This document shows, in pieces, positions 42,456 through 53,500 of a stretch of 64,000 nt of DNA. Position 1 is the first letter of the stretch; the number at the start of each line of letters is the position of its first letter. The position numbers and the translations under genes were made by a program. Under the pieces are notes generated by a model, which saw only the letters and a list, made by a program, of their open reading frames with translations, had not been told where the DNA came from and did not search any database. The DNA is taken from assembly GCF_036327415.1 (NCBI RefSeq), contig NZ_CP123961.1, positions 1,612,001-1,676,000 of the forward strand, given 5' to 3'. Source of the stretch: Bartonella grahamii subsp. shimonis. Its GTDB lineage: Bacteria; Pseudomonadota; Alphaproteobacteria; Rhizobiales; Rhizobiaceae.

Positions 42456-42857
42456 CTAAGGTTGACATTCAGGTTGTTCTTTATGCTCTTCACAATGAGG
42501 ACTATTCAAACGCCTCTCTACACTTCGCTGAGGAATAACTGCATCGGGCTGACAAATTGGAAGATTTTCATATTTCTCACACCACTTCACCCTTCCCAAT
42601 TTATCTTGGAAACCTGCTTGGATCATACATGCACTCTCTGCCTCCTCAGCATTGAATTTCTCCTCCATACTTATTTCTCTATCAAGACGACCATCAAGAT
42701 GCTGCATTCCGCATTCCAACAGAGCTTTTTTGATCTCAAGCTGATCGGCACCGGGCTTTTCCCATGCATCTACAACTGTTCGAGAAGGCTGCTCTGGGTA
42801 ACATCCAGCCATAACAAATAAGGTTATCCCACTTAATAATTTTAAAATATGCTTCAT
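42456..42857 (-). CDS. Small lipoprotein, intact member of a tandem family
   Basis: The 133-aa product begins MKHILKLLSGITLFVMAGC, a lipoprotein signal with Cys19 as the acylation site. The mature part has AWEKPGADQLEIKKALLECG, then AEEAESACMIQAGFQDKLG, and a Cys-rich tail ending CEEHKEQPECQP. Conserved cysteines suggest disulfides in the periplasm. Two broken copies lie on either side, and all follow a decayed haemagglutinin C-terminus. The position is like that of immunity proteins in contact-dependent inhibition loci, but that role is an inference. Confidence 0.75.
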   Translation of the reverse strand: MKHILKLLSGITLFVMAGCYPEQPSRTVVDAWEKPGADQLEIKKALLECGMQHLDGRLDREISMEEKFNAEEAESACMIQAGFQDKLGRVKWCEKYENLPICQPDAVIPQRSVERRLNSPHCEEHKEQPECQP

Positions 42858-43213
42858 TTTCCTATCCTTGAGTAATTTTGATATTACGAAACAATCTATA
42901 ATTATTTTACATGCTGTTTTTTTATTTTCAAAACAATGATGGACATCATCAACCTTTATTATTTTTATCTTTCAGAAGATTATACCGTTATTATATCAAA
43001 AATACGGTAAAATTATTACTAAAATCATATTTTATAAACGGTATGCTTATAATTATTATCAATATTTTGATTACAACAAAAATAGATATTTTTATATTAT
43101 TGCGCCTACAGTTGTAGTACCCATAAATACATTGAAATGGTGAATTAAGGACACCCCCGCGCACAGGCATGAGAAACATCAAGGTAGAAATTGTTGATCA
43201 TCACCAGCAAAAA
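42858..43213. other. Spacer between lipoprotein copies
   Basis: AT-rich, no supportable gene. It holds the upstream region of the intact lipoprotein at its left end (CAAGGATAGGAAA before the ATG on the minus strand). Confidence 0.5.
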
Positions 43214-43618
43214 ATTACGGCTGACATTCAGGTGCGGTTTTATATTTTTTTACAAAACAAGCTGTTCAAACGCTTCTTGACACTTCGTTGTGGGATAACA
43301 GCACTAAGACACAAAATGGAGAGGTTTTCATCTTTATTAAGTATAAAACCAATATAATCCTTCCCATTTGTCGTGTAATTTTGCTTGAATCATGCATGCT
43401 GCAATGGAAACCTCTGCATTGAGGCTTAACTTTTTATTTTCTGGAAAGACATCATAAGAAGTTGGCATGCCACATCCTAACAGTGCTTTTCCTACCTCAG
43501 TAAAGTCTGCTCTAGGCTTCTCCCAAGCACTCAAAACTCTTGGTTGAGATTTGTTGATGTTACATCCAGCGATATTTAACAGAATGAGACCACTTAATAA
43601 TTTTAAGATTTGTTTCAT
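43214..43618 (-). pseudogene. Frameshifted small lipoprotein (paralog of 42456-42857)
   Basis: The start MKQILKLLSGLILLNIAGC is a normal lipoprotein signal at 43618, but the frame stops at 43337 (93 codons). The neighbouring frame continues DENLSILCLSAVIPQRSVKK with RLNS. The first frame then returns with KYKTAPECQP and TAA at 43214. The total of 405 bases nearly equals the intact paralog (402), so two compensating frameshifts broke a full-length gene. The N-terminal 93 residues could still be made. Confidence 0.8.
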
Positions 43619-43638
43619 TTTTTTCCATAAATAATCTA

Positions 43639-44903
43639 CTAAAATCGAATAAATTGGTATCGTATGAGGCATTCCGTAGCATCTTGCACACGCATAACGC
43701 GTATGACCATAACAATTCTAGGATCATAGCCGCCTAGCGTTCTCCCTTCCTCTCTCATGAGAATTGCTGGTGGAAATAATACATAGGGAAACTCCAAGGG
43801 TACCTTATAAAAAGTAGGTGGATTATGACCAAATCTTATACCAATGGCGTTAAGTAAATGATTTTGTAGCTAGATATGATCTTTTGCGTCATCATTTACG
43901 ACATATAATGGATTCTAATGAATTTGCTATCGATATAGAACCTTATCAACCGGACACAAAAGATAGATATCTGTTTTCTTTGCTATATTGTGGATGCCAC
44001 GCTTTTTAAAGTCACGCAATCCTTTACCTACTGTTATGGTACATCGGCTTATGTGCACTAACAATCACTGCTGTCTTGCTATTTAGTCCGCCAATCAAAC
44101 CATTGCCGATTTTGTGTTTCACATCCCCACGACCAAAACGTTTTGCTACATCTCTTACATCTTTTATGGTACCAAGAATGCCCACATTGACAGATCCTGC
44201 CACATCAGCAAAGGACTTTTCAGGCATCTCTTGTGTCTTAGAGATATCACAGCTTTCCGAAAGCGTGATATTATTGTCAGCATCAACGTTGACATCACGC
44301 CCTGCCGAAACATTTGTCGGCTTGCATGTTTACATCATAATCAGCAGCAATCCGCACATCTCTGCGCACTTTGACATAGGATTGAACGGAGGTATTTTCC
44401 TATTGATCGCCAGTGTCTTTCGCACTCACAACTCCAACACCAACAGAAGCACCGCTGCTGCTCTTTTCAAACTGAAAGCCAAAGCCTGTGCGCTCTTCCT
44501 GTGTACTTGAGCTATGATTATTATGCCCCACAAACACATTGACATCACGCGCTACTGAAAGGTTAATATCCTCCCCCGCAAGATCAGAATCTACTACGCT
44601 CACATCTTTTTTCTTGAGCGTGATGTTGATATTACAATCAGCATTGAGAGAAGAGCCTTGATGTTCAAAACTCTCTTTATTTTCTATCTTTGATTTACTC
44701 CCGTATAACGAAACAAAATTTTTGCCTGAACTCACACCAAAACCTATTTCATGCGTCTGTGAATGGCCGCTATGATAGTCTGTCATGCCAACAATTATCA
44801 CACTTTTTCCCATTACATTGATATCTTGATCGGAAATCAAATGAGAAGCAGTAATCGTAGCATCTCCTTGTACACCCATATCAATTTTGCCCGTTGCATC
44901 TCA
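43639..44903 (-). pseudogene. Filamentous haemagglutinin/CDI-type adhesin, C-terminal remnant
   Basis: Joined minus frames spell the end of a two-partner-secretion exoprotein. They run ATGKIDMGVQGDATITASHL, then GFGVSSGKNFVSLYGSKSKI, and SVARDVNVFVGHNNHSSSTQ up to a stop at 44400. They continue with SVQSYVKVRRDVRIAADYDV, AGRDVNVDADNNITLSES, and EKSFADVAGSVNVGILGTIK. A C-terminal region with PPTFYKVPLEFPYVLF and MREEGRTLGGYDPRIV ends at 43639. There are at least four stops or shifts. The N-terminal secretion domain and any TpsB partner are absent. It stops 20 bases before a lipoprotein start. Confidence 0.85.
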
Positions 44904-45863
44904 AGGATGGAGAAAATCGTTGTAGTATGTGTGATTCAGAGCTATTGGAAGATTTTTTGTGTAAAAAGCCACTTTCCGATGATTATTTTTGCTAGTCGTA
45001 GTGTTCTTGAGCGCCTTTTATGGTAACATTGAATAACTTTGCACGCAAAATACATTTGCGAAGCGCGTTTTGTCCTCCTCCACTTGTGATAAAAATTACT
45101 CCCGTATCAATATTATAAAAAATAAGTTTGATCCTTGCTCTTTTAATCGTAATAACAACAAGAATCGCCAAAATATCACACGTGCAATTGTTCCCTTAAA
45201 TTTACACTTCTATAAGATTTTATTGTGATACCTTGCTTCTCTTTATTGAAGTTTTTGCAAACAAAATGATACAATGTCCCTAATGACTTTGTTATCTGCT
45301 TTTTCTACCAACACCAATCCTCTTTAGAAAAAATAATAGCAATAAAAAACGTCTCTCCTTTACCCCATAACAACCCAAATATCCTTTTAAAGGAAACAGA
45401 GGACTCTAACCCTTCTTTTCAAAGAAAATACATAAAAAACTTTATCTTCGCTTCTAAAAGCAATAACAGTTTCTTAAACAATAAAATTTAAACAATTAAC
45501 TTTTTAAAAAGCTTATAAAAAAATAAAACAATTCTTACAATAACTTCTCTTGTGAAATAGAACTTCATTAATACGTTTAGAAAAAGATATCTGCCTATAA
45601 CCTTTTATCTAGTAAAGTCTATTTGCACTGTTAGGCATTTTAACATGAAAGATTTATATTGATTGCAGAGCTCACCATCAAAAAACGCCTAATAGTTTAT
45701 ATGATTTGGCCGTTACCATAAGCAATGGCTCACAAAAATCTCCAATAATAACGAGCAGATTTTTTCCAATCTAGACTGTTCTAATCTTTAGGGAGTAACA
45801 ATCAAACACCTGTTTTCCTGATAATATCAGCTATTTGTTTTGAGTTTTATCTCTATTCACATT
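44904..45863. other. Non-coding stretch left of the amino-acid permease
   Basis: No supportable gene in 960 bases; this is where the adhesin remnant is truncated. No obvious insertion-sequence end was found at the break. Confidence 0.5.
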
Positions 45864-47240
45864 TTATTGCAGTTTCTTTTGCTTAAAATTATAAAGTTTA
45901 AGTGCATAGAAACAAATAACAAGCCAAGCAATCCAACTAAAACCTATAATTAAAACCGGTCGCGTCTCATCAAAGTACCATAAGAGAATAAAAATAAAAA
46001 CCATAAATAAAATAGAAAAAACCGATCCTATTGGCCAAAATGGAATTGGAAATTTTAAACCATTCTGTGCTTCTTTAGGCATCTTAATTCGCATAAAAAT
46101 TTGTGAAAGTAGAATCATCACCCACACAAAAACTGTCGCAAATGTCACCATTGCAGCAATAAGAAAAAAAAGCTTTTCATGGTAAAAATAATTAAGGACA
46201 GCACCAAGAAGAAAAATACCGAAGATCATCAAAATAACAAAAATTGGTATACCATTTTTTGTTAAATATTGAAACTTCTTTAAAGCATAACCTTCCTGCG
46301 ATAAACCATGTATCATGCGACAAGCACCATACATTCCACTATTCATTGCAGAAATAGCGGCTGTAACAACGACAATATTTAAGATATTTGCCGCATATGA
46401 AATCCCCAGATTTTCAAAAATGGATACAAAAGGGCTATCCATAAGACCAATCTCATTCCAAGGATAAAGTGACATTAAAATAGCTAACGTCATGACATAA
46501 AAAAGCAAAATACGAACTGGAGTAACATTAATTGCCTTTGAAATTGTTTGATGAGGGTTTTGAACTTCCATGACTGCCATCCCAATGATTTCTATACCAC
46601 CAAAAGCAAAAACAACAACACTAAAGCAAGCTAAAAAACCAAACCAACCATTAGGAAAAATACCACCATTCTTCCATAAATTATGAACAGTAACAGTAGA
46701 AGAAACTGCGCTTTCACTCCAACCACAAAAAATAATTACTATTCCTAAAATAATCATCGCAATGATAGCAATAACTTTAATAGAAGACAGCCAAAACTCT
46801 AGTTCACCATATACTTCTACGGCAGCTAAATTAATACCCGTGATAATTAACGTGATACTAAATGCCCATACCCAAGGAGCAACATCAGGATACCAAAACC
46901 CCATATAAGTCGCAAAAGCTGTAATATCAGCCAAACCAACAAGAATCATTTCAAATACATATGTCCATCCCGTTAAAAAACCTGCTAATGGCGATATGTA
47001 ATTTGCCGCATAACGTGCAAAAGAACCAGGCAATGGATTATGAAGTATCATCTCTCCTAAAGCCCGCATAACCATAAAAATAGCTAAACCAGAAATACAA
47101 TATGCAATCAAAACACTTGGCCCCGCAAGCTTAATTGCCTGTGCAGATCCATAAAAAAGACCTGTTCCAATAGCAGAGCCAAGAGCTAAAAAAATAACTT
47201 GGCGCTTACTCATACCTCGTTTCAGTTCATTTCGTGCCAT
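45864..47240 (-). CDS. Amino-acid permease (APC superfamily, AAT family)
   Basis: The 458-aa inner-membrane protein has about 12 helices. It begins with LKRGMSKRQVIFLALGSAIG then TGLFYGSA, the signature of the amino-acid transporter family that includes ProY, GabP, LysP and HutT. Helix 3 has ALGEMILHNPLPGSFARYAA. These are proton-coupled importers. The neighbour hutH makes histidine a reasonable guess for the substrate, but proline or other amino acids are possible. Intergenic DNA on both sides suggests it is transcribed alone. Confidence 0.85.
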   Translation of the reverse strand: MARNELKRGMSKRQVIFLALGSAIGTGLFYGSAQAIKLAGPSVLIAYCISGLAIFMVMRALGEMILHNPLPGSFARYAANYISPLAGFLTGWTYVFEMILVGLADITAFATYMGFWYPDVAPWVWAFSITLIITGINLAAVEVYGELEFWLSSIKVIAIIAMIILGIVIIFCGWSESAVSSTVTVHNLWKNGGIFPNGWFGFLACFSVVVFAFGGIEIIGMAVMEVQNPHQTISKAINVTPVRILLFYVMTLAILMSLYPWNEIGLMDSPFVSIFENLGISYAANILNIVVVTAAISAMNSGMYGACRMIHGLSQEGYALKKFQYLTKNGIPIFVILMIFGIFLLGAVLNYFYHEKLFFLIAAMVTFATVFVWVMILLSQIFMRIKMPKEAQNGLKFPIPFWPIGSVFSILFMVFIFILLWYFDETRPVLIIGFSWIAWLVICFYALKLYNFKQKKLQ

Positions 47241-48166
47241 TACTTTCCTTCTTTATTGAGATGCTGACGAACATCCACACTGCAATAACAGCTTTATGAT
47301 AAATAAAGCTTCATGTTTCTCTTTCGAAGATATACTTTAAAAGCATTAAACAACAGCCTTCCAGATGCTCTATCCTAGGCAATGAAAAATACTTTTATTG
47401 CGAATGATTCAGCTTTTTATAGCCTAAGTTTTATATCATTTTATTGAAATTACATGATAATAAAATTTTTATAATTGTCATTTAGTTCATTTTTATATTT
47501 TCTATTTTTCTGCAGAAAATGTGGGGTTGAATGCAAGATAATATAAACATTTTTATTCATAAGGATAATTTATTGTTTTATATATTGAACTGGCTCCTCA
47601 ATATCATAAGATTGTCTCTTTTCCAAACCCGTTCACATTGAAGCAATCAAAACTTTTCGTTTACACATCATAAACGAGATTGATGGATGAATAAAAACAC
47701 GTAAAGAAAGGAATAAAATTCCTCTTAATAAACTGTCTCAAGTGCAAAAAGCTGTTACAGCTCGGGAAATGAATTATCTGATAGTATCGACTCGTATCTT
47801 CGTAACATAAAAATAATGATGCACTATTAATCCTATACTTTTCACGAGAGTTTTTAGGTTATACCATTCACGGATGCCCCCCCTGAAATGTAAGCTTAAG
47901 TATTGAGGAAATGTTTCCTTAAGATAAACCTTGTGAAGGCAAAAAACACCGCTTTGCATGAAGGGCATATGCTCCCATTCATCATGAGTGTTTTTCAAGG
48001 CTATAAATAAAAACCTTAAATTGATATCATCATATTCAAGAGAAACATGCGTTAAACTTTCTATTAATAGCGTGTAAACTTTCTACACTTTTTAACTTGT
48101 CACATCATCACAAATTGTATTCAACACCACATGCACTCATTTTTAAAACTAATTGATATAGCTTAA
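47241..48166. other. Gap with one copy of a direct repeat pair
   Basis: No gene is supportable in this 926-base gap. It contains the repeat copy 47601-47775 (listed separately) and a run of seven C at 47877-47883. Confidence 0.5.
47601..47775 (+). repeat. Direct repeat, copy 1 (partner 50635-50802)
   Basis: ATATCATAAGATT, TCAATCAAAAC-type, TTACACATCATAA, GGATGAATAAAA, AAGAAAGGAATAAAATTCCTCTTA correspond in order to the partner block in the same orientation. The pair brackets the small secreted protein and hutH. Confidence 0.6.
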
Positions 48167-48529
48167 TCAATGATAATATGAATCCCGCCAGTTTTCAAAG
48201 GCGTGAGAAATTTTAGCCCCAACCCCTCTTTTAAAAACTCCAGCCGCTTTAAATACAAGCTTTCCCAATAAAAGACCAACTGCGATAAATATCATCTTTT
48301 CGACCTTCGGTCCAACAAGAGAGCAACTATTTTTTCCACTTCTTTGACCTGAAACATTCATGATAACTCCCCTTGTTACCTGAACAAAAATATCTTTCTC
48401 CTGTGCCCATATAGCAATAAAACCACCCTGTTGAGATCTTTCTCTCGCAAGATTCGCGTGGGCCTCCACAATTTGCGAAAAACAAACAATGATTGCCATC
48501 AAAATACATAATAGACGATTTTTAGACAT
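48167..48529 (-). CDS. Small secreted membrane protein, paralog of 61410-61769
   Basis: The 120-aa product has a signal peptide (LLCILMAIIVCFSQIVEAHA). A short region GGFIAIWAQEKDIFVQVTRG follows, then a second hydrophobic segment around residues 78-98 and a basic tail. A good ribosome site (AGGGGA) precedes the ATG. It aligns along its length with the protein at 61410-61769 (shared FSQ, AN, GFI, QE, KN positions), defining a small family with unknown role. It lies downstream of hutH on the same strand with a 297-base gap. Confidence 0.7.
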   Translation of the reverse strand: MSKNRLLCILMAIIVCFSQIVEAHANLARERSQQGGFIAIWAQEKDIFVQVTRGVIMNVSGQRSGKNSCSLVGPKVEKMIFIAVGLLLGKLVFKAAGVFKRGVGAKISHAFENWRDSYYH

Positions 48530-48826
48530 TTATTTCCCCTTTTTCGTGATTTAAAAGTACAAAAATTATAAACCATCTTTTAAAAAGAGAAATACTCATT
48601 TTAGTGCGTAAATAAATATAATACACTCTTCCATAAATTTATCTAAATTATATCATAAGACAAGTGTATTAAAGAGATAATTGCGAATAAACACAATACA
48701 TAACAGCCAATAAATAGAAAAATATTTATTAATTATTATAAAGATATATTTACCACCTCTTCAAGTTTTGTATAAAGAAACCTAATAATGAGGTCTCTTC
48801 TCCTCTCTTAAACTCAAAAACAAATA

Positions 48827-50365
48827 TTACTGAAAATTTAATGAAGGAAAAATTGTTTCTGGTAAAATAGATAGTAAGTGCCCTTCACGCACAAGTATAT
48901 GTGCTTGATGAAGATCTGGAGCCAGATAGCGATCTTCCTTCAGAGGAGCAACATTTTTACGTAAACATTCCATAACTGACTGTAAAAAAGTACTTGTTTT
49001 TAAAGGTGCACGATATTCAATTCCTTGTGCTGCAACAAGCGTTTCAATACCAATAAGAGTAAAAAGATTTTCGCTCATCACCAATAACCGACGCGCTCCA
49101 TGGCAAGCCATTGAAACATGATCTTCTTGATTGGCTGAAGTTGGTGTTGAATCAACTGAAGCAGGATGGGCCATTTGCTTATTTTCAGACATTAAAGCTG
49201 CTGCTGTTACTTCAGCAATCATAAAACCTGAATTAAGACCCGCATTATGCGCTAAAAAAGCTGGAAGACCATAAGAAACTGCTGGATCAACCATAAGAGC
49301 AATACGCCGTTGAGAAATAGATCCTATTTCACATAAAGCAAGAGCAATCTGATCAGCAGCAAACGCTACAGGCTCAGCATGAAAATTCCCACCTGATACC
49401 ACTTCACCATTCCTTAAAATCAATGGATTATCTGTAACAGCATTTGCTTCAATAATCAGTGTTTTTGCTGCTGCTAGCAAAATATCAAAACATGCCCCCA
49501 TGACCTGTGGCTGGCAACGTATACAATAAGGATCTTGTACGCGCTCATCACCACGTAAATGTGCTGCACGAATTTCTGAATCCTCTACAAGCTTTTCTAA
49601 TGTTTTCGATGCAGCAATCTGTCCATAATGTCCTCGTAAAATATGGATATCAGGATGAAATGGCGCCGTTGATCCCATGATGGCATCTGTCGTCAAAGCC
49701 CCTGCCAGCAATCCACCACACAATGCCCGATAACCTCGAAAAAGACCGGCAAGTGCAAGGGCTGTTGATGTTTGAGTCCCATTAATAAGAGCTAGACCTT
49801 CCTTTGCCTCTAAAATAATAGGAGACAATCCCGCTTTCTCCAATGCAACCGCTCCACTCATACGAATATTTTGAAAAAAGGCTTCTCCTTCTCCCATCAT
49901 AACAGCAGCCATGTGAGCAAGTGGAGCTAGATCACCTGAAGCACCAACAGACCCTTTTTCAGGAATGACAGGAATGACGCCCTTTGCAAGCATATTTTCT
50001 AGCAAATTTACCAATTCTAGACGAACCCCTGAAGCCCCTCTTCCTAAAGAGATAAGTTTTAAGCTCATTATCAAACGCACAATATTTTCAGCTAAAGGCT
50101 CTCCTACTCCACAACAATGGGACAGAATAAGATTTCTCTGTAAAACAGCAACATCGTCCGCATCAATTTTAATGGAAGCCAACTTCCCAAAACCAGTATT
50201 AATACCGTATACAGGCTCACTTCCAGCAGCAATTTCAGCAATGCGCTGAGCCCCTTTTTTAATAGCTAAATGTGTGTCATTATGAAGTTTACTTACTTCA
50301 CCATTAAAATAAATAGCTTCAAGTTCACTAAGAGTTACCTCTTCCGGCTTTAGTATAATAGTCAT
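48827..50365 (-). CDS. hutH: Histidine ammonia-lyase
   Basis: HutH removes ammonia from histidine to give urocanate. The 512-aa protein has the self-forming MIO cofactor triad Ala142-Ser143-Gly144 in [25 protein letters not shown] near residue 53, and the C-terminal [14 protein letters not shown]. All expected catalytic regions are present. hutU, hutI, hutG and hutC are not in the surrounding sequence, so degradation may stop at urocanate unless these genes lie elsewhere. It is flanked by a pair of diverged direct repeats. Confidence 0.95.
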   Translation of the reverse strand: MTIILKPEEVTLSELEAIYFNGEVSKLHNDTHLAIKKGAQRIAEIAAGSEPVYGINTGFGKLASIKIDADDVAVLQRNLILSHCCGVGEPLAENIVRLIMSLKLISLGRGASGVRLELVNLLENMLAKGVIPVIPEKGSVGASGDLAPLAHMAAVMMGEGEAFFQNIRMSGAVALEKAGLSPIILEAKEGLALINGTQTSTALALAGLFRGYRALCGGLLAGALTTDAIMGSTAPFHPDIHILRGHYGQIAASKTLEKLVEDSEIRAAHLRGDERVQDPYCIRCQPQVMGACFDILLAAAKTLIIEANAVTDNPLILRNGEVVSGGNFHAEPVAFAADQIALALCEIGSISQRRIALMVDPAVSYGLPAFLAHNAGLNSGFMIAEVTAAALMSENKQMAHPASVDSTPTSANQEDHVSMACHGARRLLVMSENLFTLIGIETLVAAQGIEYRAPLKTSTFLQSVMECLRKNVAPLKEDRYLAPDLHQAHILVREGHLLSILPETIFPSLNFQ

Positions 50366-51675
50366 AATTTACTTTCTTTTTTAATCAAAGTATAATGTTT
50401 AGCATTATTGATCCTTCTATAAAACAAAAAAACTATAACGACTCTTTAAAACGAGAGTGCTTTCTTAAAGGCATTCCTTACGATAGAGTTATTATCCAAG
50501 AATAGAATAGTTGACGATAAATGAAAATATCAACAAGCACAACCAAGCCTGTAGATAAAAAATAGATAACACATTAATTTATAATCATAATCTAGCATTA
50601 TTCATATTAAATGTAGAGAGTCGAATATCTTAAGATTCTCTCATTCCAAATCTGTGTATTTTGAATCAATCAAAACCACTCGCTTACACGTCATAAGCGG
50701 AATTGGCATATGGATAAAACTATACAAGAAAGGACTAAATAAAATCCCTCTTATGAATCTTTAATGCAAGAATTGTAACAACATTGAGAGTTGAAAAATA
50801 ATGTGATGGTGCAGGCTTATTCTTTTATGAAGCGTAAAGATGAGGATGCTCAATGAATTTCGTTAAACTATTCCTACTAACCTTCTGAAAAATCTTAGAT
50901 AGATAGCTGTCACAATCTATCATGATTGCAAAAATTAAATTCTATAGATTAAAAACTTATTTAACACATCATAACAGAGAAAAAATTGATCTTATTGTCC
51001 ACTTCTAAAATTGTATTTAAAGCGCCAGATTGAAACCTGAAAAGCACATCTTCAATAAAACCACACAAGACTCGGCCTAACTCGTTATTTAAAATAGAAA
51101 ATAAAAATTTTTTATATCAAAAAATTTAATTAACATATTGTTATTATATCTTTAAAAAAGAGAAATGCTTTCATAGAATATACTTCTATTTTGCTTTTTT
51201 CGTCATTTGGATCTGAATTTAGAGATGATTTCAAAATTAGTTGTTTTTTAAAGGTTCTTCCAAGCCATTACCCTTTTTACTAAAACTTTCTGACTATGAG
51301 GATTTTTTGTACTGTTTCAGTTATTTTTGTCAAAATTTATTACAGATACTCTCATTTAATAATAAAAAACAATCATAAAAAACAAAGAATTATCAAATAT
51401 TTCTATTCAATCTACCTCTTCCAATTTTATAAAATAATCTGTTGTTAACCTACTGTAAAGAAAGCGCTTCAATGCTATAATGCAGTTCATAAATTTTCTA
51501 TTTAAAACTCTCTCATATCAAGTGAACAATGAAAATCAGATGTAATAAGATGTCAATTTGAATGCTGAAGAAGAAAAACTGTCCCCCCCTCAAAATCTTC
51601 CTTAATAATTCGTTAATTTTCTGAATGCGCCTACACTGATGTGCTAAAAGAGCAAAAGCAATCATGGATATCGGA
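50366..51675. other. Long gap upstream of hutH
   Basis: No gene is supportable in 1.3 kb. It holds the second direct-repeat copy (50635-50802) and a run of seven C at 51583-51589. A minus stretch near 51600-51660 reads LAHQCRRIQKINELLRKIL in one frame and may be a mobile-element scrap; I cannot confirm it. Confidence 0.45.
50635..50802 (+). repeat. Direct repeat, copy 2 (partner 47601-47775)
   Basis: ATATCTTAAGATT, AATCAATCAAAACCAC, TTACACGTCATAA, CATATGGATAAAA, AAGAAAGGACTAAATAAAAT-CCTCTTA match copy 1 in order and orientation with about one difference every four or five bases. Confidence 0.6.
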
Positions 51676-52452
51676 TTATCTTATATACATATAGAGCTCA
51701 CTTCGATACAAAAGCTCCAAATTGCCTTGTACTTCATATTTCTTTATTAATGCAACCAATTGCCGCAAATATTCTTCCCCATAGCAAGTAATAGCGCGTT
51801 GCACTTGCGTTGAAGAGCGACTCATTCCAATAAAAGCTTCAGATGGGATCACCATCGTCCAATTGTGCGTATGTAAAGCAATCTTTTCTGGATTTACCCC
51901 AAAGCCATCGCTCATTTCCTGTAAAAAATCAAAATTACGATAATAACGCGAATAGTTAGGGCTCATTTTCTCTAACAATGTTTCATAAGCTGCTAAGAAT
52001 TCGCTATGCTTAAAATCCCGATTGTTTTGAATGACCGCCATTACACCATCGGTTCGGAGTTGGGATGAGACAGCACAAAGCAATTGAGGGCGATCCATCC
52101 ATTGAAACGCTTGCGCTGCAATGACAAGATCGACCTCACCGATTTGAGGCAATAGATCTTCGGCACGCCCCTGATACCACTGCACAGTAGGAAATTTTCT
52201 TTGCCCCTGCTTAATCATGTCTGTCGATATATCGATAGCATGATATTGGTGTTTATTCCCAAGAAGTTTGACAATCCCTTCTAATGCGATGCCTGTTCCA
52301 GCCCCCACATCCACGATAGACAAATGCTTTTTGTTCTTAAAAGGAAGCAGCATGGTTTTAAATAAGGTGAGGGGGTAGCGAGGACGATAACGATCATAAT
52401 CATTAGCCAATCCATCAAACTTTTCACATTGCTGTTGAACACTTTCTATCAT
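51676..52452 (-). CDS. Class I SAM-dependent methyltransferase
   Basis: The 258-aa protein has the SAM-binding motif I VDVGAGTGIALEG at about residues 47-59, an acidic loop AIDISTDMIKQGQ, and motif IV VDLVIAAQAFQWMD. This matches the Methyltransf_11/UbiE-like fold used on small molecules, lipids or quinones. The target is not predictable. It stands alone between long gaps. Confidence 0.85.
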   Translation of the reverse strand: MIESVQQQCEKFDGLANDYDRYRPRYPLTLFKTMLLPFKNKKHLSIVDVGAGTGIALEGIVKLLGNKHQYHAIDISTDMIKQGQRKFPTVQWYQGRAEDLLPQIGEVDLVIAAQAFQWMDRPQLLCAVSSQLRTDGVMAVIQNNRDFKHSEFLAAYETLLEKMSPNYSRYYRNFDFLQEMSDGFGVNPEKIALHTHNWTMVIPSEAFIGMSRSSTQVQRAITCYGEEYLRQLVALIKKYEVQGNLELLYRSELYMYIR

Positions 52453-52873
52453 AGGATTTTCCCTCCTTTATAATTGCTATCATACATAATTGAAAAGCCC
52501 TTTTTTGTTCGATGTATAAAGCATAACTTCTAAAAGAGGGAAAATGAGAAGCTCCCTTACCTTCTATCTTTCCATAAGATTGATGCTTACATTTTTCCCT
52601 TTTCCAATTGTTATCTGCACATTGTGAAACAAAAAGTATTACGAAAATAATATAATCTTCGGTAATAATAATTGATATGAATATTATTGATCTTTCATAA
52701 GAGGACATCTATATTATCATTATTATTTTAATATCAATAAGTCACTTAGGCGTGCCTAAAACGCAGAGAGATATCGATTTATTGATAAATATGTCTGTTT
52801 ATAAAATTCAAAATACTTTCCACTAAGAAGATAAACCCTATATAATACATAAAATATCTGTGGAGACATCTTT
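52453..52873. other. Divergent gap between methyltransferase and lemA
   Basis: Promoters for both genes should lie here. A minus frame at 52424-52708 overlaps the methyltransferase start and has no family features, so I do not call it. Confidence 0.45.
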
Positions 52874-53500
52874 ATGTTAAATGTACAAACTTCTTCAATG
52901 TTTAAAATATTAAAACAATTTTCAATCGTGATTTTTTTGGCATGGTTAGTCCCATTTTTAAGTGGGTGCGGATTTAATACGATACCAACAAATGAAGAAA
53001 AAGCACACGCAGCATGGAGTGAAGTGCTCAATCAATATCAACGTCGTACAGATCTCATCCCCAATCTTGTAGAAACAGTTAAAGCTTACGCAGCTCATGA
53101 ACAAAGCGTTTTCACAAATGTAATTGAAGCACGTGCCAAAGCAACGCAAGTCAACATTAATGCAGATATGTTGAATAATCCAGAAGTTATGCAGCAATAT
53201 CTCAAAAATCAAGCAAATTTATCAAGTGCCCTTTCGCGGCTTATGGCTGTTGTTGAAAACTATCCGGATCTTAAAGCAAACCAGAACTTTCTTGCACTTC
53301 AATCACAATTAGAAGGAACAGAAAACCGTATTTCCGTTGCGCGCCGCGATTATATTGAAACAGTACGTGCCTACAATACTGCACTCAAAACAATGCCGAC
53401 GATGATTTGGGCAAAGCTATGGTTTCGTGATGCTAAGCCTATGCCTACTTTTACCATCGATACTGATAGCCAACAAACACCAAAGGTTAATTTTAATTAA
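52874..53500 (+). CDS. lemA: LemA family lipoprotein
   Basis: LemA proteins are mostly helical envelope proteins of unclear function. The 208-aa product has an N-terminal hydrophobic segment with lipobox FLSGC (Cys32). The family core follows: AWSEVLNQYQRRTDLIPNLV, ETVKAYAAHEQSVF, and RISVARRDYIETVRAYN. A GTGGAGA ribosome site is upstream. The stop overlaps the next ATG by one base (TAATG), so it is translationally coupled to the TPM protein, a common lemA partner. Confidence 0.93.
   Translation: MLNVQTSSMFKILKQFSIVIFLAWLVPFLSGCGFNTIPTNEEKAHAAWSEVLNQYQRRTDLIPNLVETVKAYAAHEQSVFTNVIEARAKATQVNINADMLNNPEVMQQYLKNQANLSSALSRLMAVVENYPDLKANQNFLALQSQLEGTENRISVARRDYIETVRAYNTALKTMPTMIWAKLWFRDAKPMPTFTIDTDSQQTPKVNFN

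Noticed and set aside
51600..51660. Possible transposase scrap (LAHQCRRIQKINELLRKIL)
   Set aside because: Too short to assign; similarity to any insertion-sequence family is only an impression.
52424..52708. 94-codon minus-strand frame upstream of the methyltransferase
   Set aside because: Overlaps the methyltransferase start in another frame and has no domain or signal features.
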